A stretch of DNA of 64,000 bases from assembly GCA_035236585.1 (NCBI GenBank), contig CP141139.1, positions 41,549,217 through 41,613,216 of the forward strand, in the 5' to 3' direction. Shown here piece by piece: positions 12,051-23,508 of the stretch. Each line of letters begins with the position of its first letter. The first letter of the stretch is position 1. The translations under genes and the position numbers were made by a program. The DNA comes from Warburgia ugandensis (Eukaryota > Streptophyta > Magnoliopsida > Canellales > Canellaceae). The notes beneath the pieces are model-generated. The model was given only the letters and a program-made list of their open reading frames with translations. It was not told the origin of the DNA and did not search any database.

Positions 12051-12900
12051 TCACATAAAGTTTTCACTAGATAGTTCCACCACCTTCTTGCACAAAGCAT
12101 TAAAGAAGTAGAAAATTTTTGTAATAGATCCTCTAATTTTATTCAGCAACACTGAACGTATTGCTATAGGTAAGTGTTGTTGTATCAATGCTCGGCAATT
12201 GTGGAACTTCATCCCTAACACTTTTAGCTCTTCTATGGAAATAATGTTTCTAAAGTTTAAAGAGTAGCCATTAAGGACTTTGAGCTTAGACAGGGTTTTA
12301 CACACTATTCTTCTCTACTCTTTGTCAAGCATATAATTTTCTTTAGATAAGTATGTTCCTTGACTATCCTTATCATGTAGATGTAACCTTCTCTACAAAC
12401 CCATCTTCGCAAGATCCATTTGAGCTGCAAGTTCATCCTTTGTTTTCCCTAGGATTTCAAGAAAGGTACTGGTCAAGATTTTATACACATTCTTCTCAAT
12501 GTGTATAATATTAAGCACATTGCATAGATGTAGTGATTTCTAGTACAAAAAAAAAAGAATATTGACTTCTTCTTCCAACAACTTATAGAGTTTTTTTTCC
12601 CTACATGTTTACTTGCTTTATTATTCTTTCCTCACAAGACATTAAGGTTTTAAACTTTTTCCAGTACTTTTTGTCCTATCAACATCTTTGAAGTTGTCCT
12701 TATCTCTACACTACCATTAAATTCCCCCTTCTTAAAATGGTATAAATGGTCTCTACGTAACCATCTTCAGTGGTTAAGGAATACTATGTTCTTACCATGT
12801 TTAAGTCATATGGCACATATTTAGTCAAGATAGATAGGACAAGCATTGTATCCCTTCATGTTACATCTAGAAAAATTGTCGTATGTACGGAAGTCACTTA
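12051..12900 (-). pseudogene. TNP2-type transposase remnant, middle and C-terminal core
   Basis: The minus strand of 12051-12305 reads KVLGMKFHNCRALIQQHLPIA followed by an ...IRGSITKIFYFFNALCKKVV-type segment. This matches the conserved G-K-S-H-D-C-H and FFN-A-I-C-x-K-V region of TNP2 transposases. Further upstream on the same strand (near 12730-12800) a segment resembling HGKNIVFLNH.RWLRRDH matches the zinc-ribbon-flanking part of the same family, with a stop codon in the middle. Frames change several times, so this is a pseudogene. It continues the block at 12905-13291 in the correct order. No catalytic residue can be called with confidence. Confidence 0.7.
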
Positions 12901-12904
12901 TTAT

Positions 12905-13291
12905 CTACAATAATATAGCCTTTATGGTGAATGACTCTTTCTTGTATGTGTCGTAAGCTTCAACACCTATGTCCCACAATGTCTTAAGATCATTGATCAA
13001 GGGGCCCAAGTACATGTCAATTTTGTTCCCTAGGTACTTAAGACCTAATATCATGCATAGAAACAATGGGAGGTTATAAAAAACCAATATAATTGGCCAA
13101 CAACTATGCCTGCCACTCAAAGAACCATGAGGATTAATCCCACTTGCAGATAATGCAAATTGTAGGTTTCCAGGTTTTTGTCCAAAGTTAGACCACATGA
13201 AGTATTTGAGCTTCCATGCTGGGCTATTGGTTTGATGGTGTGAAAAGTTGTTAGCTACTCTCTGCTCGACATACCATACTAAATTCTTCAA
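12905..13291 (-). pseudogene. TNP2-type (CACTA/En-Spm) transposase remnant, core block
   Basis: A 128-codon open segment on the minus strand. Successive segments match the diagnostic core of plant TNP2 transposases: SPAWK near residue 24, an LQFALSASGINPHGSLSG stretch, then WPIILVFYNLP, and GNKIDMYLGPLINDLKTLW followed by GVEAYD. In functional members this part belongs to the transposase that cuts CACTA ends. The segment is far shorter than a full TNP2 protein, and the N terminus is missing because a family B LTR starts about 75 bp upstream. The rest of the protein continues downstream in other frames. I am confident of the family and confident that it is non-functional. Confidence 0.8.
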
Positions 13292-13940
13292 TGTTTCTAT
13301 AATAGGAACATTCTTTTACACTTTGGAATATGGGAATATACAATAGGACCTTTGTAGAAACGTTTGTGTAAAACTACATAATTTGAGTTAATTTCTAGGT
13401 AATTATAACTTATTTTAAATGAAATAAAATAGAAATTGAATTTTAAGGAAGTGACCCCCTTGCAAACTAAAAAATTTGGATATGAAACTATAAGAAATGA
13501 AAACTATGCATCGAGACGATTCCAATGATACTAATTTTTCCTAAAATAGGGATCAGGGTGGAGAATTCCCTAAAATTTCACTAATTTAGGGGGTCCAAAT
13601 TCATAATGACACCCCCACCTCGATTTGGTTCTAACATGGTAGACAAACCCTAATGAGCAGAGCTAGCTCAAGAGGAAAAACCAAGTGTCTACACCCTTCA
13701 TCTGTTCGATCCTCCATCGGCATGGTGACCTAACTTATCATGGTTGGTCGGCCGGCACAAAATCTTTTTCTCCTCCCCGCTCACCGATGTCCCCCTCTGC
13801 CTAGATCTATGGTGCTAGCTTTCCTTGACATTCCAATGCACACAGCCTTGCCACACAAACCCGTCTACACCTCTTACAGTCTTGCTTTTCCCCCTTCCTA
13901 TTCTCCTTTTGGTCAGCATAGCCCTACCGATGTTGTCCCA

Positions 13941-13942
<2 letters not shown>

Positions 13943-14012
<70 letters not shown>
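13943..14012. repeat. (TC)n microsatellite in LTR B1
   Basis: About 35 TC units at the position where B2 has 78 bp of the complement (20271-20348) and B3 has only about 12 bp (near 22820). Confidence 0.98.
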
Positions 14013-14015
<3 letters not shown>

Positions 14016-16020
14016 GGGTCACTGAGGGAACTATCCACTCATGCTCCTCCTCTCGAGTTTGGACCCAAGTAGCCCCAGGTAGCCCCACAACCCCCTCTTC
14101 TCTTTTCCTTTTCACCTTGCCTCGACCCACTGTGGACAACATAGTTGATCAGCCACGTCAGTCCCTTTCCCTTTTCTCTCTCGGTCTTCCCATCTTCCTT
14201 GCTGAATATTGATGCCCAACAAGCTTAACATTGATAAACCCATCTCTCTCCTTCCCCTCTCATGCCACCAACACTTAACTGTTAAAGGGCATCGACATAC
14301 CTAATCTCCTCCTCCCTATTTCTCTTTTCTCTTCTAATAGGTTAGGGCAGGGGAACTCGCCCATGTCACCTATTGTCGACTCACCTCAGTGAGCTGAGTT
14401 GACATAGTGAGCCCCACCAAACCCCCTAAGCTTTTGACCTCTTGCACTACCTAATCCACGAAGGATTTTGCATATATGAGACAGTTTTCATAATCCTTGT
14501 AATGCGAGGGACAAGACCCACCTACCATTTTGTTGATCATAGAAGATTCAACTATTGATCATGACTAGACCCTCAATCAGATCAGATCATTAGATCTGTG
14601 ATCAATTTGTGAACCCTCACATGATTCAATCTTTGATCAGTCATCAACACATTGATCTATAGCTAATTTGACCTATTCACCATGATGTGACTGTTAATTG
14701 ATCAACATAAACCAGATCCATGTTTCATCTGGTCTTTTATAGTGATCTATTCTTAGATTAGTCATTAAAATATTAGATCTTTGACTGATCCATGCTCAAG
14801 AGATGATTTGACTCATAAGTAACTACTTAATACCTAGATCTATGATCAATATAAGCTTCCAATTAGATTTGGATGCAGATTTCACTCCAGATAATCTACT
14901 ATGTGATTAGATCTAACTATTCATCTTGATTTAATGTACTTATAGATCTCATTGTTCCTAAGTATTCATTTTGATTTGATCATAGATCTATCACCAAAAC
15001 CTAGAATAACAACATATCAAGCTCGTTCTTAAGTCTGACTTTTGACTAACCATCGAATGCTAGATCTATGAGATCAGGCATTATTTGTCTTTCTTATTTG
15101 TACTTCTCCATATTGGAGCTGTAAATCAGTATATCTTTAGTTTCCTAGTACACCAATTAGTGATTGAGACATGATCAGAGCTATCCATCTATGGATGGAC
15201 GTTGAAGTCTACAAATTGGTCAATAGATAGATCCAGCTAAACGAAGTACACATGAGAATCGAGGATAAGCATCACACTAGGTAGGTGAACTTAAAACACT
15301 TATTTTATCCCAATTAGAACATTAAGAGAAATGAGTAACTGAATTTTCTACCTTGATTTTGAACATATACTTACCTCAAGTGGACATTTTGATAGCTTAA
15401 ACAATGTTGGACCTTACTCGTGCTATTGAGACATAAGGAATTGCATATTGATACTATAATATGAGGAATGCCCTGAGCAATTGGAGATATTAATAAGCAT
15501 ATCAGCAATAAAGTAAAGTGTTCAGATTAGCTTACAATGTTTTAAATTAATGGAAGACCTAAGCAAATATGGTAGAAGGTGTCATACTTGTACCTTACCA
15601 ACTCAAGAAGGATGAAGTGATTCAAATTTAAACTTGGAAAGAATATTTTAATTGCTATGGACATGCAATTGGTATTTACAAGTCATGACCTTTAGTTGTA
15701 ACATGTGCCTTTACTGATGAAAGTTTTATCACAAGCTAAACTATGGTCCATTTTGTGATAAGCACTTTTAAGATATTGCTTAAAGATTTATCTTTTATAA
15801 GTATTGCATTGGATGCATACTTTTGGGAACTGATAAAGCATTATTTTATATATATAAATAAAGACTGCATGTTTTGAATGCTCATGAAGATATGTTTTTA
15901 CACCTTGTTGAATATGAATTGAAAATTAATATATTTGAAGATTTGAATGGCTTCTCATAAAACTTTGAAATGTGATTTTATTTTCATGAGATGATTTTGG
16001 AGATGTGTATAATTTATGAT

Positions 16021-16410
16021 TTCGTTAGGCACTTGATGAGTAGTCATAAGTCCTTAATGGATTCAAATTTGTTGATGTTTAGATAGGCGCTCTATGAGCA
16101 ATTGTAAGCCCTAATAGTTTTGATTTCATCGATCTTTTTGGCAGGTAGACTATGAGTAGCTGTAAGTTGTGATGGATACAAATATGTTGATGTATTAGGC
16201 ATGTACTCTACTAGCAATTGTAAGTCTTGGTGGATATGGATTTCATCGATTTTTTTGGTAGGCACTCTAGGAGTGTCCTAAGTCCCAAATCACTTGGTAG
16301 GTGCTCTATGAGTACCGTAAGACTTGGAGATAGGCTTGTTGTGTGCTATAAGATCTAGAGGCAAGCTTGTTGTGTGTTGTTAGACTTAGAGGCCCTATGC
16401 TAGGAGTTGC
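16021..16410 (+). repeat. Imperfect repeats of about 60 bp in LTR B1
   Basis: Words like AGGC.CTCTATGAG followed by TGTAAG.CCT and GATGGAT recur about six times. The same block is present in B3 at about 38657-39010. Confidence 0.65.
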
Positions 16411-17758
16411 AGTTGGCCACTGACCTCTAAGATGATTTAATACTAGCTTTCGATGGAGATGGTAGGCAGTAGGAGTACCTTCTCATGAAAAAGTGCTTGA
16501 GTGGTAACAAGGTAGCACCCATGTCGTTCGATGAGTTATGGTTCATGCAGGTATCTACATGTAGATGTAGAGGCCATAGTAGTCACCTGTGGGTGATAGT
16601 AGGACCTTGCGAGCATAGGGGTCTAGTCTGTGTGATATTTATATGGATCATATATAAAGAGTTAGACCTCATCCAGGGTGGCAGAACTGTATGCCATTGT
16701 GATTGGAGTGATCAATTTTTCATGGTGATGTGAGCATGGAATTGTATATTTTAGATTGAGGGCTATGCACCTTAGCTAGGCTTCATCTATTTTGAGCACG
16801 GTGGTTTGACAGACTTATTAGATTCTTTTGAACATTGCAAATGATTTTCAATTCTCACCTCACGTTTATGAGATCGATTTTCACATTTATGATTTTAGTT
16901 GGATTTCATGCAAAATAAACTATTTGCATAAAAATTGACAATTATGCTTTTGAAAACCATGAACAGCTTTTGGTTTTGTCAGATTACAGATTTATCGAAT
17001 GCTGGTTTGTTAACAATTAGACTTTGAGCATATAGTATGCTTTTTGACCTTACTAACTAACTTTATCTCTTATCAATATTGTGCTTTGATGCATATACTT
17101 AGCTGGTGGTTATGCCACTAGGATTTTAGTACATATTGATTCTTCTAAATCAATAGTTTTACCCAGGTTAGATTTATTAAGGTGTTAGATTAATTGGGCA
17201 TTATGAGTGATTCTGCATGATCATATACTGATTCTTACGTGCATATGAAAATACTTTGTGTTCATGAAGAGAAAGCTGTTAGATGACTACATTTACAAAT
17301 GATAATGAGAATGTTATATACCCACTCTTTAGAAGTAGAATTAATTATCGAATGACAAACAACTTAGACATTTAAAGTGATATCTAAAATGATAATATAA
17401 GGTGAGTGAATTCGAAGAACTATTCATCATGAATAAATTTGGAATGCTTATACGTCTATTCATGGAAATTGATGTCAGTACAACTAAATGCTCATAAAAT
17501 GATAAATGCTAAGAATGCTTAAATCCTCAAGAAAAGATAAGACAAAGATAACTTTAGAAATCATGAAAGTCATATGATTCATCAACTGTACTAATTGCAC
17601 ATGTAAACCCATTTCATGGATTTATTATTTTAGAACCTAATTTTGGTATGAGTAGTTAGTTGAGAACACCAAGAATTCTATTTAGGAATGATAAATACTC
17701 AAAATACATTGATTTAAGTAAATCATGACCTGCATAACAAAATAGCTACTTTTTCTGC

Positions 17759-17767
17759 CTATATAAG
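17759..17767 (+). promoter_or_regulatory. Probable TATA box of LTR B1
   Basis: CTATATAAG about 600 bp before the LTR end. The B3 copy has lost it. Confidence 0.4.
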
Positions 17768-18364
17768 GGTAATTTTGCTAAGACACTGTAATTGTTTACA
17801 ATGTCTTAGATTTGAAGAATTAGAATAGAAAGACAAACAGATTGAACTTGAGAGCAGCTATAGAGTCTGGGATTTCAGAAGATGAAGATTTTTCAGTATC
17901 TACATGGTGAGCTTCGCAACCTTAGATCAGGTTTCTGATTTAGTGAAAAATGCAAATGTATTTTTACTTTCATATTGTGGACTCAATTGTATTTAATGAA
18001 ATATGCTGTGATATGGTTGTGACTGAAGGTTTTAGGAGGTGATAAGTCTTGTATATTTGTTTTCAAAGTGATGAAAAATGATTTATATTTTCTATCAAGT
18101 GTTTTGCACACATGTATCAAATACGCATATGTTTGAAAAATAGAGGAAACTATGAGATTTTTTATAGAAATGAGACACTCATTTCACTATAAAATCCTTA
18201 TGTTCTGTGTAAGAAATGACACTCAGGATTTTCAAAAAAACTTTCATACATAAAAAAAAAAAAACTTTTGTTTTTTTTTGTTTTCAAAAGGAACTTTAAA
18301 CAAGGGATATCCCGAATTTTAAAAAAAGTTTTCAAAATTTTTTTTTGAAACCCAAAGTGTCACA

Positions 18365-19339
18365 TGTTTGGTATCAGAGTCCAAATTCAATCTACTCACA
18401 ACCACTCATAATGAAAAGTTATTTAGAGTTCACAAAATAAGGAGAGTAATCCTTGTGAAAGTAAGAAGAAGTGAAAATATCTTATGGAGTGGTACAATTT
18501 TTGGAGGAGATGATTATAATGAGAGAGTACATGAGTTAATATTGTTAAGTGAAAGATTTTGTATGTGATGGAAGATCCATGTACATGGACAATTTTCTAA
18601 GAGTTCAAGTTTTAACTTAGATGTGAGTAGAGCTTTGGAGAGCACAATAATTATAATATAATACTAAGTTGAGAATCATTATATAAAGGATTAGGAGATG
18701 GTTATAGTAATAAAATTTCCTTTGTAACTTGGAGTCATAGGGTTGGTTTGAATATGTAGTGGATTTTACTGTTAATATTTGAGGCATTATGGAAGATCAA
18801 TATTAAAAATTTTAGCCATGAAATGCGATAAGGTTGTTGTAGAGGAGATAAATGATTTATAACAGTAATCTAAGTCTAAATAATGAATTTAGACCAACTT
18901 ATCAAAATATGCATAACTTCATTAAGTAAATTATTTTAGAGAAGAATGGAATGTGGTAAAGAATAACTGTTGTGAAAAGGAAGTGGACAAAATTAATAAA
19001 TAAAATAAGTAACATAGGGTGACTCTCTAAATATAAAACTTAGAAATGGCTAGTGTTCGGATTAATAATGGCTTTCAATCAAGTTCTTTCTAAGTGGATA
19101 AACATGGAAATTACTAACCTGTATAAAGAACCTAGTTAAACTAGAAAATCTAAAATTTCAAAGGAATTATGATGAGAAACAAGATAGATATGAAAAGGGT
19201 TTTAAAGAAATGGATATAAAAATTGCCTGATTTTGCATGAAAACTTGGTCAAAAGATTAAATTAAGATTCTTATACAAAGATAATTAGAAAAGAAACATA
19301 TAAGAAAAAGGGACAGAATTAAAGTAAGAAATCATGTGG
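18365..19339 (+). mobile_element. Internal region of family B, plus copy (non-coding)
   Basis: Begins with the primer binding site and runs for just under 1 kb before an abrupt switch to inverted LTR sequence. It is homologous to the reverse complement of 21205-22417. There is no gag, protease, reverse transcriptase or integrase in any frame, so the family is non-autonomous and of LARD type (long LTRs, short non-coding middle). Confidence 0.75.
18369..18380 (+). other. Primer binding site of family B
   Basis: TGGTATCAGAGT is complementary to the 3' end of plant initiator tRNA-Met, four bases after the LTR end. Confidence 0.85.
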
Positions 19340-20266
19340 TGCTTGATCTCACAGATCTAGCATTGGATGGTCAATCAAAGTTTATATCTTAGGGACTAGC
19401 TAGATATGTTGTTGGTCTAGGGGTTTGGTGATGGATCTATAGCTAGATCAGAAGGAATACTTGAATTGAGGATGGATGTGGAAGCCTATTGCTAATATAC
19501 AGTTAGATTGAGATGAAGGGTTAGATCTAATCTCATATCAAATCATCTAATGTAAAAGCTACATCCAAACCTAAAGGGGGATCTAATCCATGGAAGATCT
19601 GACTTTTGGAGGTAGATTAACTTTCAAATTGCGATGAATGGTTGTAATAAGTTCAAATCTACCATTTGGAGGCAAATCAATGGTTGGATCATGGTAGGAT
19701 CTCCAAAATCATTTATAGATCTATCAATCAAAGACAGATCAATGACTAGATGCCTATGGATGGTTAGATCGGTCATAGATTTGATGATCTGGTCCAATCA
19801 AGCATCTGATTATGATCGACAGCCAGGTCTTCTTAGATCAATGAACGAACAACCTCAAGTTTCAAGGATCTGAATGGTCATTTTGGATCTATGAATGTCT
19901 TCCTAGATTGGTTAATAAGGAATCCAAGTCCAAGGAGTAATGCGTCTCACCTGAGTCAACTCACCTCACCAAGACAAGTCGAGAGTAGGTGACATAGGCG
20001 AATTACCTAACCCTAACTTGTTATAGGAAAGGGAAATGGGGAAAAAGAAGATGGTTGGAGGGTGGCCGGCCTCTATGCACTGGTTTGCTAGGCCAATGAC
20101 GCTCAAGGGAAATCGATCATGGAAAGGAAACAGTGCTGGGTTGGTGTGCTTGCCGAGTTGCGTCGGCTGGAAGGGGGACAAGATAGAGGAGTGAACTGGG
20201 AAGAGGAGTGCGGCCAGCTTGCTCAAGCAGCTGAGCCCTATCTCACTAGAAGAAGGGAAGGGAAGA

Positions 20267-20351
<85 letters not shown>

Positions 20352-21204
20352 GGCATTGGGTGTGGCCAGCCTATGGGGATGGTGGCGCTGATTGGGGAAG
20401 AGGAAAGAGGGAATGGAAAAGCTGGCTGGAGCGGCCAATTGGGTGCCAGTCAGATGAAGATGGCAGGGAGAAAGGGTTTCATGTAGGACCAGCTGGGCGA
20501 CGCCGGTAGATGTCCGAACAAGGGGGGAAATGGTGGCACGACATCCTGCTTGGGACGGTTTCCCTGTGCTGAAAAATGGAAGATGGGAAAAAGGTTTTGC
20601 ATCGATGCCAATGGAAGATTCAGGCAAGTGAGAAGGGAAATAAGCACCGGTGAGAAAATGGGGATCGCCAAAGAGGGGATTTTTTCTATTGTTTGCAAGC
20701 CAGAGAAGAAGGAGATGATCAGGGAAAAGGGCATTCCATTCAAAGGCTAAAGGGGGCCCCCCGGTGAGAAGGGGAAAATCTGAGCACTAGTTTTCTCCTT
20801 TTCCTCTAGCATTCCCTATGTTTTGTCATGTGCGGGGTCGTTGCTTGGGGGAGCGGCAGCACCTCGCAGATCGACCCACCAAGTGTCGAGCCGACTCCAT
20901 GTGTTAAGGGTTGATCTGCCATGTCAAAAACAAAACTGAGATGGGGTGCCGTAATCAATTTGGATCTTCCTAAGTGAAAGTTTTAAGAATTTTTCACCTG
21001 ATCTTTGTTTCACACAAAATTAGTGTTGTTAGAATCATCTCAAAACATAGTTAACATTTTTGATAATTTTAGCTCTAAATTTTGAATTTTTAAAGGGGTC
21101 ACTTCATTGAAATTTAATTTCTAGAAAATTCAATTTCAATTTTTATTTTTATTAAAATATGTTATAATTACCTAAAAATTAACTAAGAATTTGAGGCTGT
21201 TACA
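19340..21204 (-). repeat. LTR B2: first part of a family B LTR, inverted
   Basis: Read on the minus strand it starts TGTAACAGCC at 21204, preceded by a polypurine tract, and follows LTR B1 up to about B1 position 15082. It then stops abruptly at the junction with the plus-strand internal region. It has a 78-bp AG repeat at 20271-20348. It also preserves the uninterrupted version of the site where the hAT element entered the B3 LTR (near 20175-20190). Confidence 0.85.
20271..20348. repeat. (GA)n microsatellite in LTR B2
   Basis: About 39 GA units. The Glu-Arg and Leu-Ser reading frames through it are not genes. Confidence 0.98.
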
Positions 21205-21217
21205 TTCTTTCCTCCTT
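21205..21217 (-). other. Polypurine tract of the inverted family B copy
   Basis: AAGGAGGAAAGAA on the minus strand, directly before the LTR start. Confidence 0.75.
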
Positions 21218-22417
21218 ATAGAAATTTCATCCTCAAAATTATCTCATGTCATTCTTCAAGTTTCTATATATTATTCTCCAAGCAAATTTAGATCAGATAT
21301 TCTCTTTGTATATTTATTGATCTAAGTTTTGAAGTTATAATCTAGGCTAGAATGATTTCACGATTTAGTTTAACCAAGGATTTTCTTTCTTGTTTCTAGC
21401 TTATTTAGATTAGGTTGCTAATTCTTGAAAATATTTTAGTTTTAATCGTAACTATTTCTTCGTGTGCACATTGGAATCATAAGTTGTTACATTACTTTTG
21501 TCCCTTTTTGAATATGCCTCTATTCTAGTTATCTTTGTATAAGTGTTTAATCCTCTAACCATGTTTCCATACAAATCCTATGATTTCATATTCTTTTCTT
21601 CCATTTTCATTTTATATCTATCCCATTTCTCATCAAAATTATATTAAATCATTATATTTTCTAGTTTAACCAAGTTCTTTGTAAAGAGTTGGTTATTTTC
21701 AAGTTTATCCTCTTAGAAAAAAATTAATTCAAAGTCATTATTAATCCTAATGTCAACCATCTCTAAGTTTTATATTTAGACAGTCACCCTATCTTACTTA
21801 TTTTGTCAACTTCCTCTTCACAATGGTTATTCTCTACCCTATTTCCATTATTCTCTAAATATATTTTAATAAAAGAAGTTATACTTATTTCATTAAGTTC
21901 GTCTAAGTTCATTATTTAGACTTTGATTACTACTATAATTTGTTTATCTCCTCTACATCAACCTTACCACGTTTCATGGCTATATTTTTTACTATTGATA
22001 TTCCATAGTACCTCAAAATTTTCAGTTATAAGTCTTTTCTATGTATTCAGACTAACTTTATAATTCTCCCAATTTCAAAGAGGTTTCCACTATTTAACTA
22101 TCTCCTAATCCTTTATATTATGATTCTCAACTTAGTATTATAATATAATTGTAGTACTCTCCAAAGCTCATTATTCACCATCCAGGTCAGAACTTGAACT
22201 CTCAGAGATTGTCCATGAAAATGAATCTTCCATCACATCTCATTGCTTCCGCTTAATGATACTAACTCTTGCATTTTTATTCTGATTGTCTTCTCTAAAG
22301 ATCATACTACTCTATAAAATAATCTCTCATCTTCTTACTTTCACAATGACTAATATCCTTGTTTTGTGGACTCTTAACAACTTTTTGTTATGAATGGTTG
22401 CCCATTCAGCCTCTGAT
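21205..22417 (-). mobile_element. Internal region of family B, inverted copy (non-coding)
   Basis: On the minus strand it runs from a damaged primer binding site (about 22405-22417; ATCAGAG is kept, the leading bases are lost) to the polypurine tract at 21217. It is about 1.2 kb with no coding domains. It matches 18365-19339 in the opposite orientation, for example at a TAATACTAAGTTGAGAATCA word found in both. Confidence 0.8.
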
Positions 22418-22916
22418 CAGAACCCCCTTTTTCTCCAATCATCTCCGTCCTCTCCAGCTCGTAGACAATCGACGAAATCTCCTCTCTAGCAATCCCCGTT
22501 TTCTCACTAGCACTTAGATCCCTCCTCACTTGCCAGAATCTTCCACTGGCATCGACTCAAAACCTTTTTCCCATATTCCTTTTTCTGGCACAAGAAAACC
22601 ATCCCAAGCAGGATGTCGTGCCACTGTTTCCTTCCTCATTCGGACATCTATTGGCATCGCCCAGCTAGTCCAACATGAAACCCTTTCTCCTTGCCATCTT
22701 CATCTGACTAGTGCCCGATTGGTCGCGCCAATTGGATTTTCCATTCCCTCTCTACCCTTTCCCTATCCCCTCTTCCCCAATCAGCGCAACCAATCCCATA
22801 GGCCGACCGCACCCAATCCTGTCTCTCTCTCCCCTCTCTATTCCCTTCCTTCGGCATGACACAACTCGGTTGCTTGAGCAGGCTGGCAGCACTCCCCTTC
22901 CCAGTTCACTCCTCTG
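22418..22916 (+). repeat. LTR B3, segment 1
   Basis: Plus-strand family B LTR starting about 470 bp into the LTR, homologous to the reverse complement of 20190-20735. It is cut at 22917 by the hAT element and resumes at 36390. Confidence 0.85.
22909..22916. other. Target site duplication of hAT element, left
   Basis: CTCCTCTG, repeated exactly at 36390-36397. The inverted LTR B2 copy has the single uninterrupted site. Confidence 0.9.
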
Positions 22917-23158
22917 TAGGGGCGGCAAAATATGACACGACACAATAACACGACTCGAACCCGACATGAATTTAGCGGGTTCGGGTCGAGTCTTATCGTG
23001 TTCGTGTCATTTTCGGGTGACCCGAAAATGACACGCCAAAAATCGTGTCGTGTTCGAGTCAATGAATTTGACCCGTCGTGTCTACCTGTTTGACACGCGA
23101 CCCACTCATGACCTTATTACCTTAACACTTTAACAGTGACATGTGACACGATTTGAAA
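22917..23158 (+). repeat. Left terminal and subterminal region of the hAT element
   Basis: Many CGTGTC, GACACG and GGGTC words in both orientations, including a perfect 31-bp palindrome at 23004-23034. Such motifs are the usual place for hAT transposase binding. Confidence 0.75.
23004..23034. repeat. Perfect 31-bp palindrome in the hAT left end
   Basis: Two 15-bp arms (GTGTCATTTTCGGGT and its exact complement) around a single central G. Confidence 0.95.
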
Positions 23159-23508
23159 ATATAGGACGGTTCATGAGTAACCGTCCTATATTAGTATTTA
23201 TATTATATAGGACGGTTACTTACAAACCGTCCTATATTAGTAGTTATAACTTATATATAGGACGGCTATTCACAAACCGTCCTATATTAGTATTACTAGT
23301 TATATATAGGATGACTATTCACAAACCGTCCTATATTACTAGTTATATATATATAGGACGGCTATTAACAAACCGTCCTATATTACTAGTTATATATAGG
23401 ACGGCTATTCACAAATCGTCCTATATTACTAGTTATATAGGACGGCTATTCACAAACCGTCCTATATTACTATTTATATAGGACGGCTATTCACTAACCG
23501 TCCTATAT
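23159..23508. repeat. Hairpin array A: 8 units of ATAGGACGG...CCGTCCTAT
   Basis: Eight inverted repeats about 30 bp long, with typical loop CTATTCACAAA and spacers such as ATTACTAGTTAT, period about 40-48 bp. The array lies between the left end of the hAT element and the 3' side of the minus-strand gene. Confidence 0.95.

Larger units (their letters stand above)
8436..13366 (-). mobile_element. Decayed CACTA (En/Spm) transposon remnant
   Basis: Three blocks on the minus strand match successive parts of plant TNP2-type transposases in the right order (12905-13291, 12051-12900, 10165-10560). The 5' end is cut at 13367, where a family B LTR begins. Neither CACTA terminus is visible, so the outer limits are approximate. 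Confidence 0.65.
13367..18364 (+). repeat. LTR B1: plus-strand LTR of family B (about 5.0 kb)
   Basis: Starts TGTAAAACTAC and ends GTGTCACA, followed at once by a tRNA-Met-type primer binding site. The start is homologous to the inverted copy beginning TGTAACAGCC at 21204 on the minus strand. The body is homologous to 22418-45806 (with insertions) and to 19340-21204 (inverted). It contains a TC microsatellite (13943-14012), a GATC-rich block (about 14530-15230), a block of roughly 60-bp repeats (16021-16410) and a TATA box (17759). It interrupts the CACTA remnant. No conserved open reading frame. Confidence 0.85.

Noticed and set aside
22530..22859. Pro/Ser-rich frame in LTR B3 and its mirror at 20238-20743
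   Set aside because: The similarity between the two comes from LTR homology. The frames shift between copies and carry no domain.
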